Source: Pseudomonadota bacterium (GTDB taxonomy: Bacteria > Pseudomonadota > Gammaproteobacteria > CALCKW01). From it: DNA of 64,000 nucleotides. The notes beneath the pieces are model-generated. The model saw only the letters and a list, made by a program, of their open reading frames with translations, was not told where the DNA came from and did not search any database. Of this stretch, positions 8,396 through 16,712 are shown in pieces (position 1 is the stretch's first letter; every line of letters begins with the position of its first letter). The position numbers and the translations under genes were made by a program. The DNA lies in NCBI GenBank assembly GCA_039196715.1, contig JBCCUP010000020.1, positions 1 through 64,000 on the forward strand. Reading direction: 5' to 3'.

Positions 8396-8998
8396 TCACA
8401 CGATACCACCGAGGGCAACGCCGACCGAGACGACCAACAGCATGGCGAAGCCGACGTTGATCCGCCGGCCCCACCCTGGCGAGTGCAAGACGCGCGCGAA
8501 CAGCGAACCGAAGCCGAGCCAGACGGCATTGAGGGAGACGATAGCGCTCACCAGCGCCAGGCACTTGGCCACCGTGTCGACGACCAGGTCGTCGGGCACC
8601 AGGCTGTGGCCTGTGTAAACCGCGCCGATGGCCGCGAAGGCCTTGGGGTTGGCCAGTGCCAACACCAGGCCCGAGCCGAAGGCCGGGACCGGGGCCACCG
8701 CCTCTGCCGTGGCGCCGACCGGTGCCGAGCCGATTCGCCAGGCCAGGTAGAGGATGTAGACGGCGGCCACCGCGCTGAGGACGCGAACGAGCACGGGCTG
8801 GGCCAGCACCACGACGGTCACACCGCTAGCGATCAGCGCGAGCACGCCGCAGGTGCCCGCGACAATGCCACACAGGTAGGGCACACCCGCCCGGAAACCG
8901 TAGGCGGAACCGACGCCCGCGAGGCTCAGCGTGGCCGGGCCCGGGCTGCCCATCAAGGGCAAGGCCGTGAGCCACAGCAGCAAGAGGTTCTGGGTCAT
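8396..8998 (-). CDS. LysE/RhtB-family amino-acid exporter
   Basis: This 200-residue membrane protein has about six hydrophobic segments and the family's N-terminal signature PLMGSPGPATLSLAGVGSAYGFRAGVPYLCGI. LysE/RhtB proteins export amino acids or small metabolites by proton antiport across the inner membrane. It precedes the creatininase gene by 72 bp on the same strand, so the two may be cotranscribed, but no shared substrate is evident. Confidence 0.87.
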   Translation of the reverse strand: MTQNLLLLWLTALPLMGSPGPATLSLAGVGSAYGFRAGVPYLCGIVAGTCGVLALIASGVTVVVLAQPVLVRVLSAVAAVYILYLAWRIGSAPVGATAEAVAPVPAFGSGLVLALANPKAFAAIGAVYTGHSLVPDDLVVDTVAKCLALVSAIVSLNAVWLGFGSLFARVLHSPGWGRRINVGFAMLLVVSVGVALGGIV

Positions 8999-9094
8999 GA
9001 TCGCGGCGCGTGCCTGTGCGACGCGTCATCATAGCCTGCGCAGGGCTGCGGGCCATCGTGCGTCAGCGGTCGGCCTGTCTGCGGGCAGCGCCGC

Positions 9095-9642
9095 TCAGGG
9101 CCCGTCGGGATCGATGCCGGTCGGTTTGCCGTCCACCGTGAAGCGGTTCTTTCGCCGCCAAAAGGCCGCGACGCCCTCGGGCCCCATGTCCTCGTAGAAC
9201 GGGACGAGTTCGGTTTCGCCACGGCTGCGCTTGAATGCCATCTCCGGCACACCGGAGCCACACGAGGTCTGGACCCGCTCGATGGCGAGGTCGAACACTT
9301 GCCGGCGATCGACGGAAACGCGGCCAGTGCGGCTGTCCACGCGGCGTCGCGCGGGTGCAGTACCCTCGCCTGCCCGTACACGCGCAGGATGTGGGCGCCC
9401 CCGGTGAAGGCGCAAAACAGCAGCGTCATGCGGCCGGTCGCGGCCACGTGCGCCGCAGTTTCGTTGCCGCTGCCGCTGAGGTTCAACCAGCGGATGGCCG
9501 AGTCCGACACCACACGGAGCGTGTCCATGCCCTTCGGTGAGAGATTGACGTGGCCGCCGGTGTCGGCGGTGGCCACAAAGAACAACGGCTGGGCCGTGAT
9601 GAAGTCGCGGTGTTTGCGGGACAAGCGGGCTGTGGCGGCCAT
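9095..9642 (-). pseudogene. pyridoxamine 5'-phosphate oxidase-like FMN-binding protein, frameshifted
   Basis: Residues 1-115 (from the ATG at 9642) match the PNPOx-like family: LSRKHRDFI..QPLFFVATAD, VNLSPKGMDTLRV, RWLNLSGSGNETAAH. After FPSIAG the reading frame loses similarity. The expected C-terminus (VFDLAIERVQTSCG.GVPEMAF ... FWRRKNRFTVDG) continues in the neighbouring frame to a stop at 9095. One missing base near 9298-9301, probably in a short A run of the coding strand, explains the break. The rest of the gene is clean on both sides, so this is either a recent mutation or a sequencing error. The intact product would be about 182 residues, a cytoplasmic flavoprotein of unknown substrate. 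Confidence 0.85.
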
Positions 9643-9659
9643 GGGCGGTGGCTCTGCTG

Positions 9660-9690
9660 GGGGTGCCCGCCGAGACTACCGTGGCACCCC
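9660..9690 (-). terminator. hairpin after the methyltransferase gene
   Basis: GGGGTGCC (9660-9667) pairs perfectly with GGCACCCC (9683-9690) around a 15-base loop, 23 bp beyond the methyltransferase stop codon. There is no T run, so it may only be a weak or Rho-assisted terminator. Confidence 0.35.
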
Positions 9691-9713
9691 TGACAACGGG
9701 GTGGCAGTGACCG

Positions 9714-10544
9714 CTACGGCACGTTCGCTTTCTGCGCCGACACGACTGCCGCGGGCAACGGCACGCGCGTCTTGCCGCTGACAGCATCACGGCTGCCCGT
9801 CGCGTGGACCCAATCGATGACGGCGCGCCGAATGGCGTGGTGGTGCGCTGCGGGTTGCGCACGCAGCAACCCGGCGCCGCGCACCGTGCCCTCGGCGAAA
9901 AACCGCAGCGGGTCGTCGGGTGCGCTGCACAACCAGTGACTCTCCACGCTGTCGATGCAGATATCGGCAAATCCGGCCTGCACGAGCATCGCCTCGGCGT
10001 TCTCGCGCTGGGCGTAGTACGGTGCAGGCTTGGCCGGCGGCAACGTGATGCGCGGGTCGCCGTGTGCCGCAATTGCCTCAAACACCGCCGGCAGCGCACT
10101 CGCTCGCTCGGCCCCGTGCCAACAGCTGTAGGCAAAGCAACCTCCGGGCTTGAGCACCCGCGCCGCCTCGACGGCCGCCGCCTCGGCATCCGGTACGTGC
10201 AGGATGCCAAAGCCCATGACCACCGCGTCGGCGCTGGCATCGTCAAACGGCAGGTCGAGGGCATCGCCTTCAATGAACTCGGCTGTCGGCGCGTTCTCAC
10301 GCGCCATGCGGATCATCGCCGGGGAGAAATCCACGCCTGTCGCGTGTGCGCCCCGTTGCACGGCGCGGCGGGACACGATGCCGTGACCACAACACACATC
10401 CAATACACGCATGCCGGCTGCGACGTTGGCCGCGTCCAGGAGAGTCTCGACGGACTGCTCCGCGGCGTAGGCAAAGTCCGATGCGTAGGACGCGGCGGTT
10501 TCCGGATCCGACCATCCGGCTCGCTCCATCTCGTTGAAGTCCAC
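9714..10544 (-). CDS. class I SAM-dependent methyltransferase
   Basis: This protein of about 276 residues has a Rossmann methyltransferase core. Motif I is MRVLDVCCGHGIVSR, followed by GVDFSPAMI, the acidic EGDALDLPF and a post-III segment ARVLKPGGCFAYSCW. It resembles UbiE/Methyltransf_11 enzymes that methylate small molecules or lipids; the acceptor is unknown. The GTG at 10544 has AAGGGCGG upstream and gives VDFNEMERAGW; an in-frame ATG at 10577 would add 11 residues but lacks a ribosome-binding site. It stands alone between the frameshifted flavoprotein and an AraC regulator. Confidence 0.85.
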   Translation of the reverse strand: MDFNEMERAGWSDPETAASYASDFAYAAEQSVETLLDAANVAAGMRVLDVCCGHGIVSRRAVQRGAHATGVDFSPAMIRMARENAPTAEFIEGDALDLPFDDASADAVVMGFGILHVPDAEAAAVEAARVLKPGGCFAYSCWHGAERASALPAVFEAIAAHGDPRITLPPAKPAPYYAQRENAEAMLVQAGFADICIDSVESHWLCSAPDDPLRFFAEGTVRGAGLLRAQPAAHHHAIRRAVIDWVHATGSRDAVSGKTRVPLPAAVVSAQKANVP

Positions 10545-10647
10545 GCGACCGCCCTTCGATTGCCCTGTCGGGCACATCGTATCAACGGCGCCTCGGCCTG
10601 GCGATTGTCAGACTGCTGCCACGGCGGCGCGCCCGTTCGAGCGCGAA

Positions 10648-11475
10648 CTACCGGCTGCTTTCTGCGGCGAGCCATGCGCGCGGGCTCGTGCCCGTCTTCT
10701 GTTTGAACGCGCGCGCCAGGGCGGTCGCGTTGGCGTAGCCTACGGCCCGGGCGACGCTCTTCAGGGGGCGGCCCTGGCGCAGCGCGTCCTGCGCCAGGCT
10801 GACCCGGAGCGAGGTCAGGTATTCGCCGGGCGGCACGCCGACCGTGTCCTTGAAGTGGGCGGCGAAGCGCGCACGCGACATCAGCGCGACAGCGGCGAGC
10901 GATTCAAGCGTCCAGGCCTCGGCGGGCGTGTTGTGCATCGCCAACACGCTCGGTGCGAGCTGCGGGTGCGCGAGGCCCGCCAACAAGCCCGGCTGCAGGC
11001 TGTGCGCGTCCAGGCAGTAGCGCAGCAACAGCACCAGCAGCAGGTCCATCAGCCGGTTGGTGGCAGCCCGGTGGCCCTGGCGTTCGGCCGACGCTTCGTC
11101 GAACAACGTGTCGAGCGTGGCCTTGAGTCCGGGGGCCTCGGCCGTCGGCACGATCAGCGGGTTGGGTAAGCCGAGCGGCAGGGCGTTTGCGGCGCCCTGC
11201 CCGAGCCCGAGTTCGGCGCACACCAGCATGGCCCCGTCGGCGGCGCTGGCTTCGAGTCGGTGTTCGATTGCCGGTAAGACAAGGATGGCACAGGGCCCGG
11301 TGGCCGCGATGGGGTTGTGGCCGTCCACGTGCACGCGAAGCGTCCCTGCCTGCAGATAGTGGAGGTGGCCGGGGCCGGGGGCGCCGTCGAACGGTGAGGT
11401 ACCGCAGAGTGTGCCGTTGAAGAAGGTGTTGGCCGAGAGTGCCAGTTTGTCGACAGCGGGCGAGAGTGTGTCCAT
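10648..11475 (-). CDS. AraC-family regulator with cupin-like sensor domain
   Basis: This is a 275-residue protein. The N-terminal part (about 1-160) is a cupin-type ligand-binding domain with HLHYLQAGTLRVHVDG and a proline-rich CAILVLPAIEHRL. The C-terminal part (about 175-272) holds two HTH motifs: WTLESLAAVALMSRARFAAHFKD and RPLKSVARAVGYANATALARAFKQKTG. This is the standard AraC activator layout. The nearest divergent neighbour is not obvious, so the target is unknown. Confidence 0.88.
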   Translation of the reverse strand: MDTLSPAVDKLALSANTFFNGTLCGTSPFDGAPGPGHLHYLQAGTLRVHVDGHNPIAATGPCAILVLPAIEHRLEASAADGAMLVCAELGLGQGAANALPLGLPNPLIVPTAEAPGLKATLDTLFDEASAERQGHRAATNRLMDLLLVLLLRYCLDAHSLQPGLLAGLAHPQLAPSVLAMHNTPAEAWTLESLAAVALMSRARFAAHFKDTVGVPPGEYLTSLRVSLAQDALRQGRPLKSVARAVGYANATALARAFKQKTGTSPRAWLAAESSR

Positions 11476-11564
11476 GCCGGGGCCCGAGGGGGTTCACCCG
11501 TCATGATACGGCAACTGTGCGGTGCCGAGCGCTCGCACCCGCCCAGGGCGCGGTGACACACGAC

Positions 11565-11588
11565 CGCGGGTGCCCGAAGGCACCCGCG
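11565..11588 (-). terminator. 10-bp perfect hairpin with CGAA loop after the YHS gene
   Basis: CGCGGGTGCC (11565-11574) and GGCACCCGCG (11579-11588) form a perfect stem with a four-base loop, 17 bp past the YHS-protein stop codon at 11606. It lacks a T tract. The stability and position fit a transcription terminator or mRNA 3'-end stabiliser. Confidence 0.5.
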
Positions 11589-11605
11589 TCGCAGGCAGTG
11601 GTGCC

Positions 11606-12121
11606 TTACTGTGCGCCGATGGTCACGCCTTCGGGCGTGTTGCTCGCCAGTTCGGCGTCGGCAATCGACTCGATGATCGCCCAGTTGTTGTCCGCGCCCT
11701 TGATGAAGCCCGGCACGTCGCCAAGCCAGCGCTTCTGAACCTTCTTGCTGTTGTTCAGGTAGAGCTTGTTGTCTACAACTTTGAAGGCCTTCGGGTCGAT
11801 TTCAAACTTGCGGCCCATCGCCGCGCCGAAGGCGCAGTAGCCACCGTACTGCGGCGCGTAGGCCGCCGGGTCCGCGGCGAACAGGTCGCGGTTGGCCACA
11901 CTGCTGAAGTGGTATTCGGCGCCGTTGTAGGACGCGGTGAACTCGGCGTCGCCTTTCACCGGTGCGCTCTCGGTGAAGTACGAGACCACGTCGAAGCCTT
12001 GGACGGCAACGCCGCCGGCGACATTGACCTCATCCTCGCTGTGCGCCAAACCGGGCAACAACAGCAACCCCAACACGCCGCCCATGACGCGACTCCACAC
12101 TGACGAATGCCTGCTTTTCAT
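11606..12121 (-). CDS. exported YHS-domain protein
   Basis: This 171-residue protein starts with a signal peptide (charged start, hydrophobic VMGGVLGLLLLPGLAHS, cleavage near residue 24). The YHS region has GFDVVSYFTESAPVKGDAEF, then FAADPAAYAPQYGGYCAFGAAMG with the single conserved Cys, and FKVVDNKLYLN. YHS domains are small metal-associated modules, and the exported single-domain form is common in marine Proteobacteria with no assigned role. AGGAGAG precedes the ATG at 12121, which excludes the longer frame. Located in the periplasm by prediction. Confidence 0.85.
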   Translation of the reverse strand: MKSRHSSVWSRVMGGVLGLLLLPGLAHSEDEVNVAGGVAVQGFDVVSYFTESAPVKGDAEFTASYNGAEYHFSSVANRDLFAADPAAYAPQYGGYCAFGAAMGRKFEIDPKAFKVVDNKLYLNNSKKVQKRWLGDVPGFIKGADNNWAIIESIADAELASNTPEGVTIGAQ

Positions 12122-12341
12122 GTTTCTCTCCTGTGAACGTGATTGTGCAGTGTCGTGATCCACGCTGTGCGCTTTACCGCCACCGTACGCAGTTGGGCAA
12201 GTGCCCGCGCAATCCGTTCACGCCCATTGCGACCCCAACGTCTCGAAAACCACACCGGACGTCTCGATCTTGCGGTGCGGGCCGGTCGGCACGTCAGTGT
12301 CTCGCGGTGCGCCGCGGGTCTGCGGTCCGACGCGTGGACCG

Positions 12342-12695
12342 TCAGCTTGCCTCAGGCGGCTTCGGGCAGGACAACGCGATCCCCCGGTGTTCGACCACCG
12401 GTTTGATCGCGGTGCAAGAGAAACCGGTGTCGATGCCAACGCCGCGGTGTTCAGCGAGCGTCACCGCTGTGGCCACCGCCTCGTGCCGGGTGATCGCGCC
12501 CGGGTTGATCACGGCGCTGCAGTTGGCAATGACCTCGGCCTTCTCGAGGCGTTTGCCGCGTTGCAAGCACGGTCTCGGGGACAGGCCGACGCGTTCGGCC
12601 AGGCGCACGTTCGTGAGATTGCCGTCGCGTTGCAGGGAGGCGACGATCTGAATGTCGATCCGGTCGGGTTTGTCCTGCGACGCGCGAGGCCCGCT
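12342..12695 (-). pseudogene. broken Lrp/AsnC-family regulator (N-terminal HTH remnant)
   Basis: Directly after the HAD stop codon, and in the same frame, the sequence reads DRIDIQIVASLQRDGNLTNVRLAERVGL then SPRPCLQRGKRLEKAEVI. This is the classic Lrp/AsnC helix-turn-helix. No ATG, GTG or TTG lies between the HAD stop and the HTH; the first in-frame GTG (12608) falls inside it. After INPGAITRHEAVATAVTLAEHRG the similarity to the sensing (RAM) domain fades, and the frame stops at 12342, some 50 residues short of normal. Loss of start and truncated C-terminus indicate a pseudogene. Lrp genes often sit beside the amino-acid gene they regulate; here the neighbour is the HAD gene. Confidence 0.7.
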
Positions 12696-13418
12696 TCAAC
12701 CTCGGCTCTCGGCCTGGTGAGCGCGTACCATGTCCTGCATGCTGTTGAAGCGGAACGCGGTGGTCGGCGTGTCGCCCGGGTCCATGGTGGCGCCGAAGCC
12801 CGCTTGGTCGTGTCGACGGTAGATCCAGCAATTGGCGATGCCGTGCCGGTTGGCGGGCTGGTGGTCGTGGAACAGGCTCTCGGCGGTGTGCAGAATCTCG
12901 TGTTTGGCAATACCGCGTCGTGCCAGGGTGTCGAGCATGTAGTCGAAGTTGCGGTCGTCGGGCTTGTAGCTGCCGATGTCCTCGGCCGTGTAAACACCGT
13001 CGAAGGCGACGCCCAGTCGGGTGTTCGAGCCCTGAAAGCTGAGGTTGTCGGTGTTGGTCAGCACGATCAGCAGGTAGTGCGCCTTGAGGTAGTCGAGCGC
13101 GGCCCGGCTGTCCGCGAAGGCCGGCCACTGTCGCACCGACAGCCCGTAGGCCTGGCACGCCTCCCAGCTGACAGCGACGCCCCATTCCTCGGCGAGCCGG
13201 CGGTACACCACGGCGAGCAGCTCGCTGTAGCGCTTTGCTGGTGTCATCCGTTGTGTGGTCGACTCGTGGAAGGCGTGAGCCTGCAGGATGTCGTCCCGGC
13301 TCAGGTGTTGGCCCACCTGATCCGTCAGCGGCTTGAGCGCCGCAACCATGCCGCTCTCCCAGTCGATCAGAGTGCCGTAGACGTCGAAGGTGAGCGCCTT
13401 GAAGTCGCGTAGTTTCAT
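12696..13418 (-). CDS. HAD-superfamily hydrolase annotated as haloacid dehalogenase type II
   Basis: This is a 240-residue protein. Motif I is FDVYGTLIDWESG with nucleophile Asp12, motif II LIVLTNTDN, motif III ..DIGSYKPDDRNFDYML with the Lys, and motif IV is the variant HTAESLFHDHQPANRHG. This pattern defines a subgroup usually named haloacid dehalogenase type II. The classical L-2-haloacid dehalogenase contact residues are not all recognisable, so phosphatase activity is an equal possibility. The ATG at 13418 with AGGA upstream fits the family start. Together with the haloalkane dehalogenase at 5383 it is the second potential dehalogenase in 8 kb, though not in the same operon. Confidence 0.8.
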   Translation of the reverse strand: MKLRDFKALTFDVYGTLIDWESGMVAALKPLTDQVGQHLSRDDILQAHAFHESTTQRMTPAKRYSELLAVVYRRLAEEWGVAVSWEACQAYGLSVRQWPAFADSRAALDYLKAHYLLIVLTNTDNLSFQGSNTRLGVAFDGVYTAEDIGSYKPDDRNFDYMLDTLARRGIAKHEILHTAESLFHDHQPANRHGIANCWIYRRHDQAGFGATMDPGDTPTTAFRFNSMQDMVRAHQAESRG

Positions 13419-13609
13419 CGGGTGCGGTCCTGTTCTCGGGGGACTCGATTCGGCAGAGGCCGGGCCTGCCATGATACCGGCCTCCTCCCGCTCGGCGTTG
13501 CGTGTTTCGGCGGGAGGCGGGCGATGGTGCGGAACTGCACCCCGTGACGGCAGATCCGGCAGCCAAAGCGCGGCACTGCCACGGTGGCTGGCCGTACGTT
13601 GATGCGTGG

Positions 13610-14668
13610 TCAGCCGGTGCCGTTGGCTGGCAGCAGACCACAGCTGCGCAACAGCGGCTGCAAGGTCGCAACGTGCTCGCGCGCGGCCTCTGCAAAGGCG
13701 GCGAGCTGTGTGTCGCGGGTGGCGGCCCAGAGCCGGTAGGCAGCCGGCTGCACCGGGTCGAGTTCGGATTCGAGCTGTTGGTGCAGCGGCATCACGCGGT
13801 ACAACACCCGATTGATCGATGACGCCCACACCTGCACGTCACCAACGAAGTAGCCTTGCACCACGTTGAGCACGATACGCGCTTGCTGGTTGGCCTTGCC
13901 ATCGAAACACAGCGGACGACCGGCCAGGCGGCGCTCGACGGTGTCGCCCGCGGCGCGCAGCTGCGATTGGGTCAGCGCGGCGGCGCGCAGCCAGTACCCG
14001 GCGTTGCCGTGGCGCACCGCGCCGAGCGCCAGCTCGAACGCCTCGGCGTCGTAGCGGTGGTCGCCGTTCAGCCAACGTGTCACCCAGCTGCCGAGCGTCG
14101 TGAGCGGGGCCTCCAGTGCAAAGTCGGCTTCGGCGTCGTAGTCGCCGAGTGCAAGCGGGACGTGCCAGAGCTGCTCGAACTCCTCGCCGCCGAGCGTTGC
14201 CTGCCAGATGCGGATGGGCAGTTCGTCCCGTTTGATATCGAGTGCGGTCGAGAGTTGGTCCGCGAGGGCGTCTTCGCCGCGCGCCGTGAGGGTGTCGATG
14301 CAGTCCGGCGCGAGGCGGAGAAAATCCAGCTCGGTGAACAACCGCTGCGATGCCGTGGCCACTTTGCCCAGCGCGCTGTTGCGCTCACCGACCGTTTTCC
14401 ACAACGCACAGTCGTAGAGCTTCAGAAAGCCGAGAAGCCCGATGCTCTGATCAGTGGCCTCGAGCGCCAGTGAGCGGCGCGGTGGCCTGTCGGTCGGTTC
14501 GACCGGGGTGACGTCGACCGGGTCGAGCTTGATACTGCGGGCGAGCCGTTCACGGTAGTTTTCGAAGCGCGCCACGCTCGGGTCGCCGCTGCAGCCGAGC
14601 AACGGGATGACGAGAGCCGCCAGCAACCACCGACAGCGTGACCTCGCAAGCCACACCGACGCCCTCAC
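13610..14668 (-). CDS. DUF3080-family lipoprotein
   Basis: This is a 352-residue protein with a lipoprotein signal: basic start, hydrophobic WLLAALVIPLLGC with the lipobox Cys near residue 26, then SGDPSVARFENYRERLAR. The rest is helical and soluble-looking (LLGFLKLYDCALWKTVGERNSALGKVA). It matches my memory of the DUF3080 family, known mainly from gammaproteobacteria and without assigned function. It should be anchored at the outer membrane. It stands alone. Confidence 0.75.
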   Translation of the reverse strand: MRASVWLARSRCRWLLAALVIPLLGCSGDPSVARFENYRERLARSIKLDPVDVTPVEPTDRPPRRSLALEATDQSIGLLGFLKLYDCALWKTVGERNSALGKVATASQRLFTELDFLRLAPDCIDTLTARGEDALADQLSTALDIKRDELPIRIWQATLGGEEFEQLWHVPLALGDYDAEADFALEAPLTTLGSWVTRWLNGDHRYDAEAFELALGAVRHGNAGYWLRAAALTQSQLRAAGDTVERRLAGRPLCFDGKANQQARIVLNVVQGYFVGDVQVWASSINRVLYRVMPLHQQLESELDPVQPAAYRLWAATRDTQLAAFAEAAREHVATLQPLLRSCGLLPANGTG

Positions 14669-14823
14669 GGGCGCGTTCTTCGGGTTGGGGCTGCGTGTGG
14701 CACCGGTTCAGGTCCTCGGATTGGCTGCGGCATCAGCGCTCTGATGCGCTGGCACAGCGTGAGTTTCACCGTGGCACGTGCGCGGGCGTTGCCGGAGTCG
14801 GTGCGTTGCACCCGAGGCGTCGT

Positions 14824-15516
14824 TCAGGCCGGCGCACACGCGGACTCCATCGCCCAGTAGTCGGCCAGGGTGGCGCCTGGCGTGTCCACGAACGGCGTGC
14901 CGGTCGGTTCGAGTGCGCCGATGCGGTCGAGCCGAAAGTGGCGGAAACCGCGACGGTGCTCACACCAGCCGACCAACAACCAGGCGGGTGCGAAGAACAC
15001 CAGCGCAAGCGGACGCACCCGGCGTTGTGTCACTGCGCCAGCGGCGTCGGTGTAGCGCAGCGCAAGGGTGTCGCGTGCGCGGATGTGGGCGCGCAGGTCA
15101 GACAAACCGACCTCCCAGGGCGGTTCCGGGTCACCCGGCCCGGCGTAGGTCGTGAGTTGCTCGAGCTCGGTTTGCAACTCGGCGGGCAACACGGCGTGAA
15201 TCTTCGCCATGGCGCTGTCGGCCTTGGCCGCGAAGCGCTCATCCGACCACTGGCGCACCATGCTCATACCGAGTGCGATGGCATCGAGCTCGTCGGCGTC
15301 GAAGGTCACCGGTGGCAGGTAATAGCGTTTGTCGATCACGTAGCCGACACCCGCCTCGCCGGCGATCGGCACACCGGCGTCCATCAGCGCCTGGATATCC
15401 CGGTAGACGGTGCGCGCACTGACGTCGAACACGGCGCCGATCTGTTGTGCGGTCACGGCACGGCGACGGCGGCGCAGGTGGTGCACGATCTTCATCAGGC
15501 GGTCGGCTCGGCGCAT
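14824..15516 (-). CDS. YafY-type HTH/WYL-domain transcriptional regulator
   Basis: This is a 230-residue protein. The N-terminal HTH (about 3-60: RADRLMKIVHHLRRRRRAVTA.. and VSARTVYRDIQALMDAGVPI) is followed by a WYL ligand-sensing domain (about 135-215: RVRPLALVFFAPAWLLVGWCEHRRGFRHFRLDRI). YafY-like regulators are usually autoregulated and control a divergent gene. Here the divergent partner is a RidA-family gene, with a perfect inverted repeat between them. Confidence 0.88.
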   Translation of the reverse strand: MRRADRLMKIVHHLRRRRRAVTAQQIGAVFDVSARTVYRDIQALMDAGVPIAGEAGVGYVIDKRYYLPPVTFDADELDAIALGMSMVRQWSDERFAAKADSAMAKIHAVLPAELQTELEQLTTYAGPGDPEPPWEVGLSDLRAHIRARDTLALRYTDAAGAVTQRRVRPLALVFFAPAWLLVGWCEHRRGFRHFRLDRIGALEPTGTPFVDTPGATLADYWAMESACAPA

Positions 15517-15562
15517 GCGGGATTCGGCTCGGTTCCGGGGGTGTGCGCAGTATGCGTCAAGT

Positions 15563-15586
15563 CTGCTGACACCATGCTGTCAGCAG
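15563..15586. promoter_or_regulatory. perfect inverted repeat between WYL regulator and ridA-like gene
   Basis: CTGCTGACA (15563-15571) and TGTCAGCAG (15578-15586) form a perfect 9-bp dyad with a 6-bp spacer. A further GGTGTCAG follows at 15587-15594. It lies midway between the divergent starts (15516 and 15633) and is the likely operator of the WYL regulator. Confidence 0.65.
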
Positions 15587-15632
15587 GGTGTCAGTACCCT
15601 GTCCTCACACCTTCAAACGGAAGCACGACAGC

Positions 15633-16028
15633 ATGACACGCACAGCGATCAATCCCTGGACCTGGTCCCTCCCGCTTGGCTACAACCAGGCCGAGCGCGT
15701 TGAGGGCGCGACGGCGCAGCTCTTCTGTGCGGGCCAGACCGCCGTGGACGCCGACGGCACACCCTGCCATGACGGTGACATGCGAGCGCAACTTGCGCTC
15801 GCCCTCGACAACCTCGAAGCGACCCTGACTGCAGGCGGCATGGGCTTCGCCGATGTCGTGCGGTTGACGGTGTACTCAACCGACGTCGATGCAACACTCG
15901 CCGGTTTCGACCTGCTCGGTGCGCGGCTCGGTCCGCTGCAGGCCAGACCGCCGATGTCGTTGATCGGCGTCACCCGCCTCGCCATGCCGACGCTGCTGGT
16001 CGAGCTCGAAGCCACTGCCCTGCGCTGA
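15633..16028 (+). CDS. RidA-family protein
   Basis: This 131-residue protein has the YjgF/RidA fold signatures: LFCAGQTAVDADGTPCHDGDMRAQLALALDNLEATL, VVRLTVYSTDVD, and a C-terminal RPPMSLIGVTRLAMPTLLVELEATA, where the first Arg matches the catalytic Arg of imine deaminases. RidA proteins hydrolyse reactive enamines and imines made by PLP enzymes; many divergent members act in catabolic pathways. The ATG at 15633 keeps the normal N-terminus. It diverges from the WYL regulator. Confidence 0.87.
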   Translation: MTRTAINPWTWSLPLGYNQAERVEGATAQLFCAGQTAVDADGTPCHDGDMRAQLALALDNLEATLTAGGMGFADVVRLTVYSTDVDATLAGFDLLGARLGPLQARPPMSLIGVTRLAMPTLLVELEATALR

Positions 16029-16060
16029 CGCGAACGGGCCACGGCGCAACCCGGTCTGCC

Positions 16061-16519
16061 TCAGTGGTCCGGGTTGCGCTCGGCCTGGATTGCCTTGATC
16101 TCGTCCGGCCAGGTCGACCGGATGAACGCCAGCACCGCCCAGATGGCGTCGTCGTCCAGCACCGTGCCGAATGCCGGCATACCCGAGCGCATGTCGTCGA
16201 AACCCAGGCGCGCCATCACGGCAGCGCCGCCGAACTTCGTGTACGTGAACAGGTAGGCGTTGTCGTGGTGCCAGGTGTGGCCGGTCTCGTCGTGCGGCGG
16301 GGCCGGCAGGCTGCCGTCGGCCTTGCGGACGCGCCAGTCCGGCTGCACCTCGAGCAGCGCGCCGTGGCAGACGGCGCAATTCGTCACGTACACTGACTCG
16401 CCGAACCGGGTATCCCGACCGTCGAGTTCGTGTTCCGCGAGCGCTGGCGTGTGGGACAGCGTGAAGTTGAGCCACGCCACGGCAATCACGCTCAGGCACG
16501 GGCGACGTGGCTGTGTCAT
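16061..16519 (-). CDS. exported c-type monohaem cytochrome
   Basis: This is a 152-residue protein. A signal peptide spans residues 1-28, followed by a mature class I cytochrome c with haem motif CAVCH (Cys48, Cys51, His52) and a distal Met in RSGMPAFG near residue 115, the axial-ligand loop. The last helix is DDDAIWAVLAFIRSTW. It would carry electrons in the periplasm. It resembles small cytochromes found beside copper enzymes, and the copper module begins 190 bp further on, but it is not part of that operon by spacing. Confidence 0.87.
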   Translation of the reverse strand: MTQPRRPCLSVIAVAWLNFTLSHTPALAEHELDGRDTRFGESVYVTNCAVCHGALLEVQPDWRVRKADGSLPAPPHDETGHTWHHDNAYLFTYTKFGGAAVMARLGFDDMRSGMPAFGTVLDDDAIWAVLAFIRSTWPDEIKAIQAERNPDH

Positions 16520-16712
16520 GGTCGAGCCGGATTCGGGTCGTGTCGGATTCGCACTCGGGTGTGGTTGTCGCTACACACCGAGTCAGCGCGCTCGGCTCTC
16601 GCACGCGCCCCACCGACCTCACTCCTCAACGGGTCACCTGCGTGCGCCAGGCGCCGAAGCGGCGACGTACCAGACACGGCGTAGAGTCCGCGTTGCTTCC
16701 GGCCCCGGGCGA

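Noticed and set aside
12696-13418. Confident assignment as L-2-haloacid dehalogenase
   Set aside because: Only the general HAD motifs are certain; the substrate-contact residues of L-DEX are not recognisable, so the dehalogenase name is kept as a family label.
16061-16519. Cytochrome c as part of the copper operon
   Set aside because: A 193-bp gap separates it from cueR and there is no overlap or shared motif; association is only by proximity.
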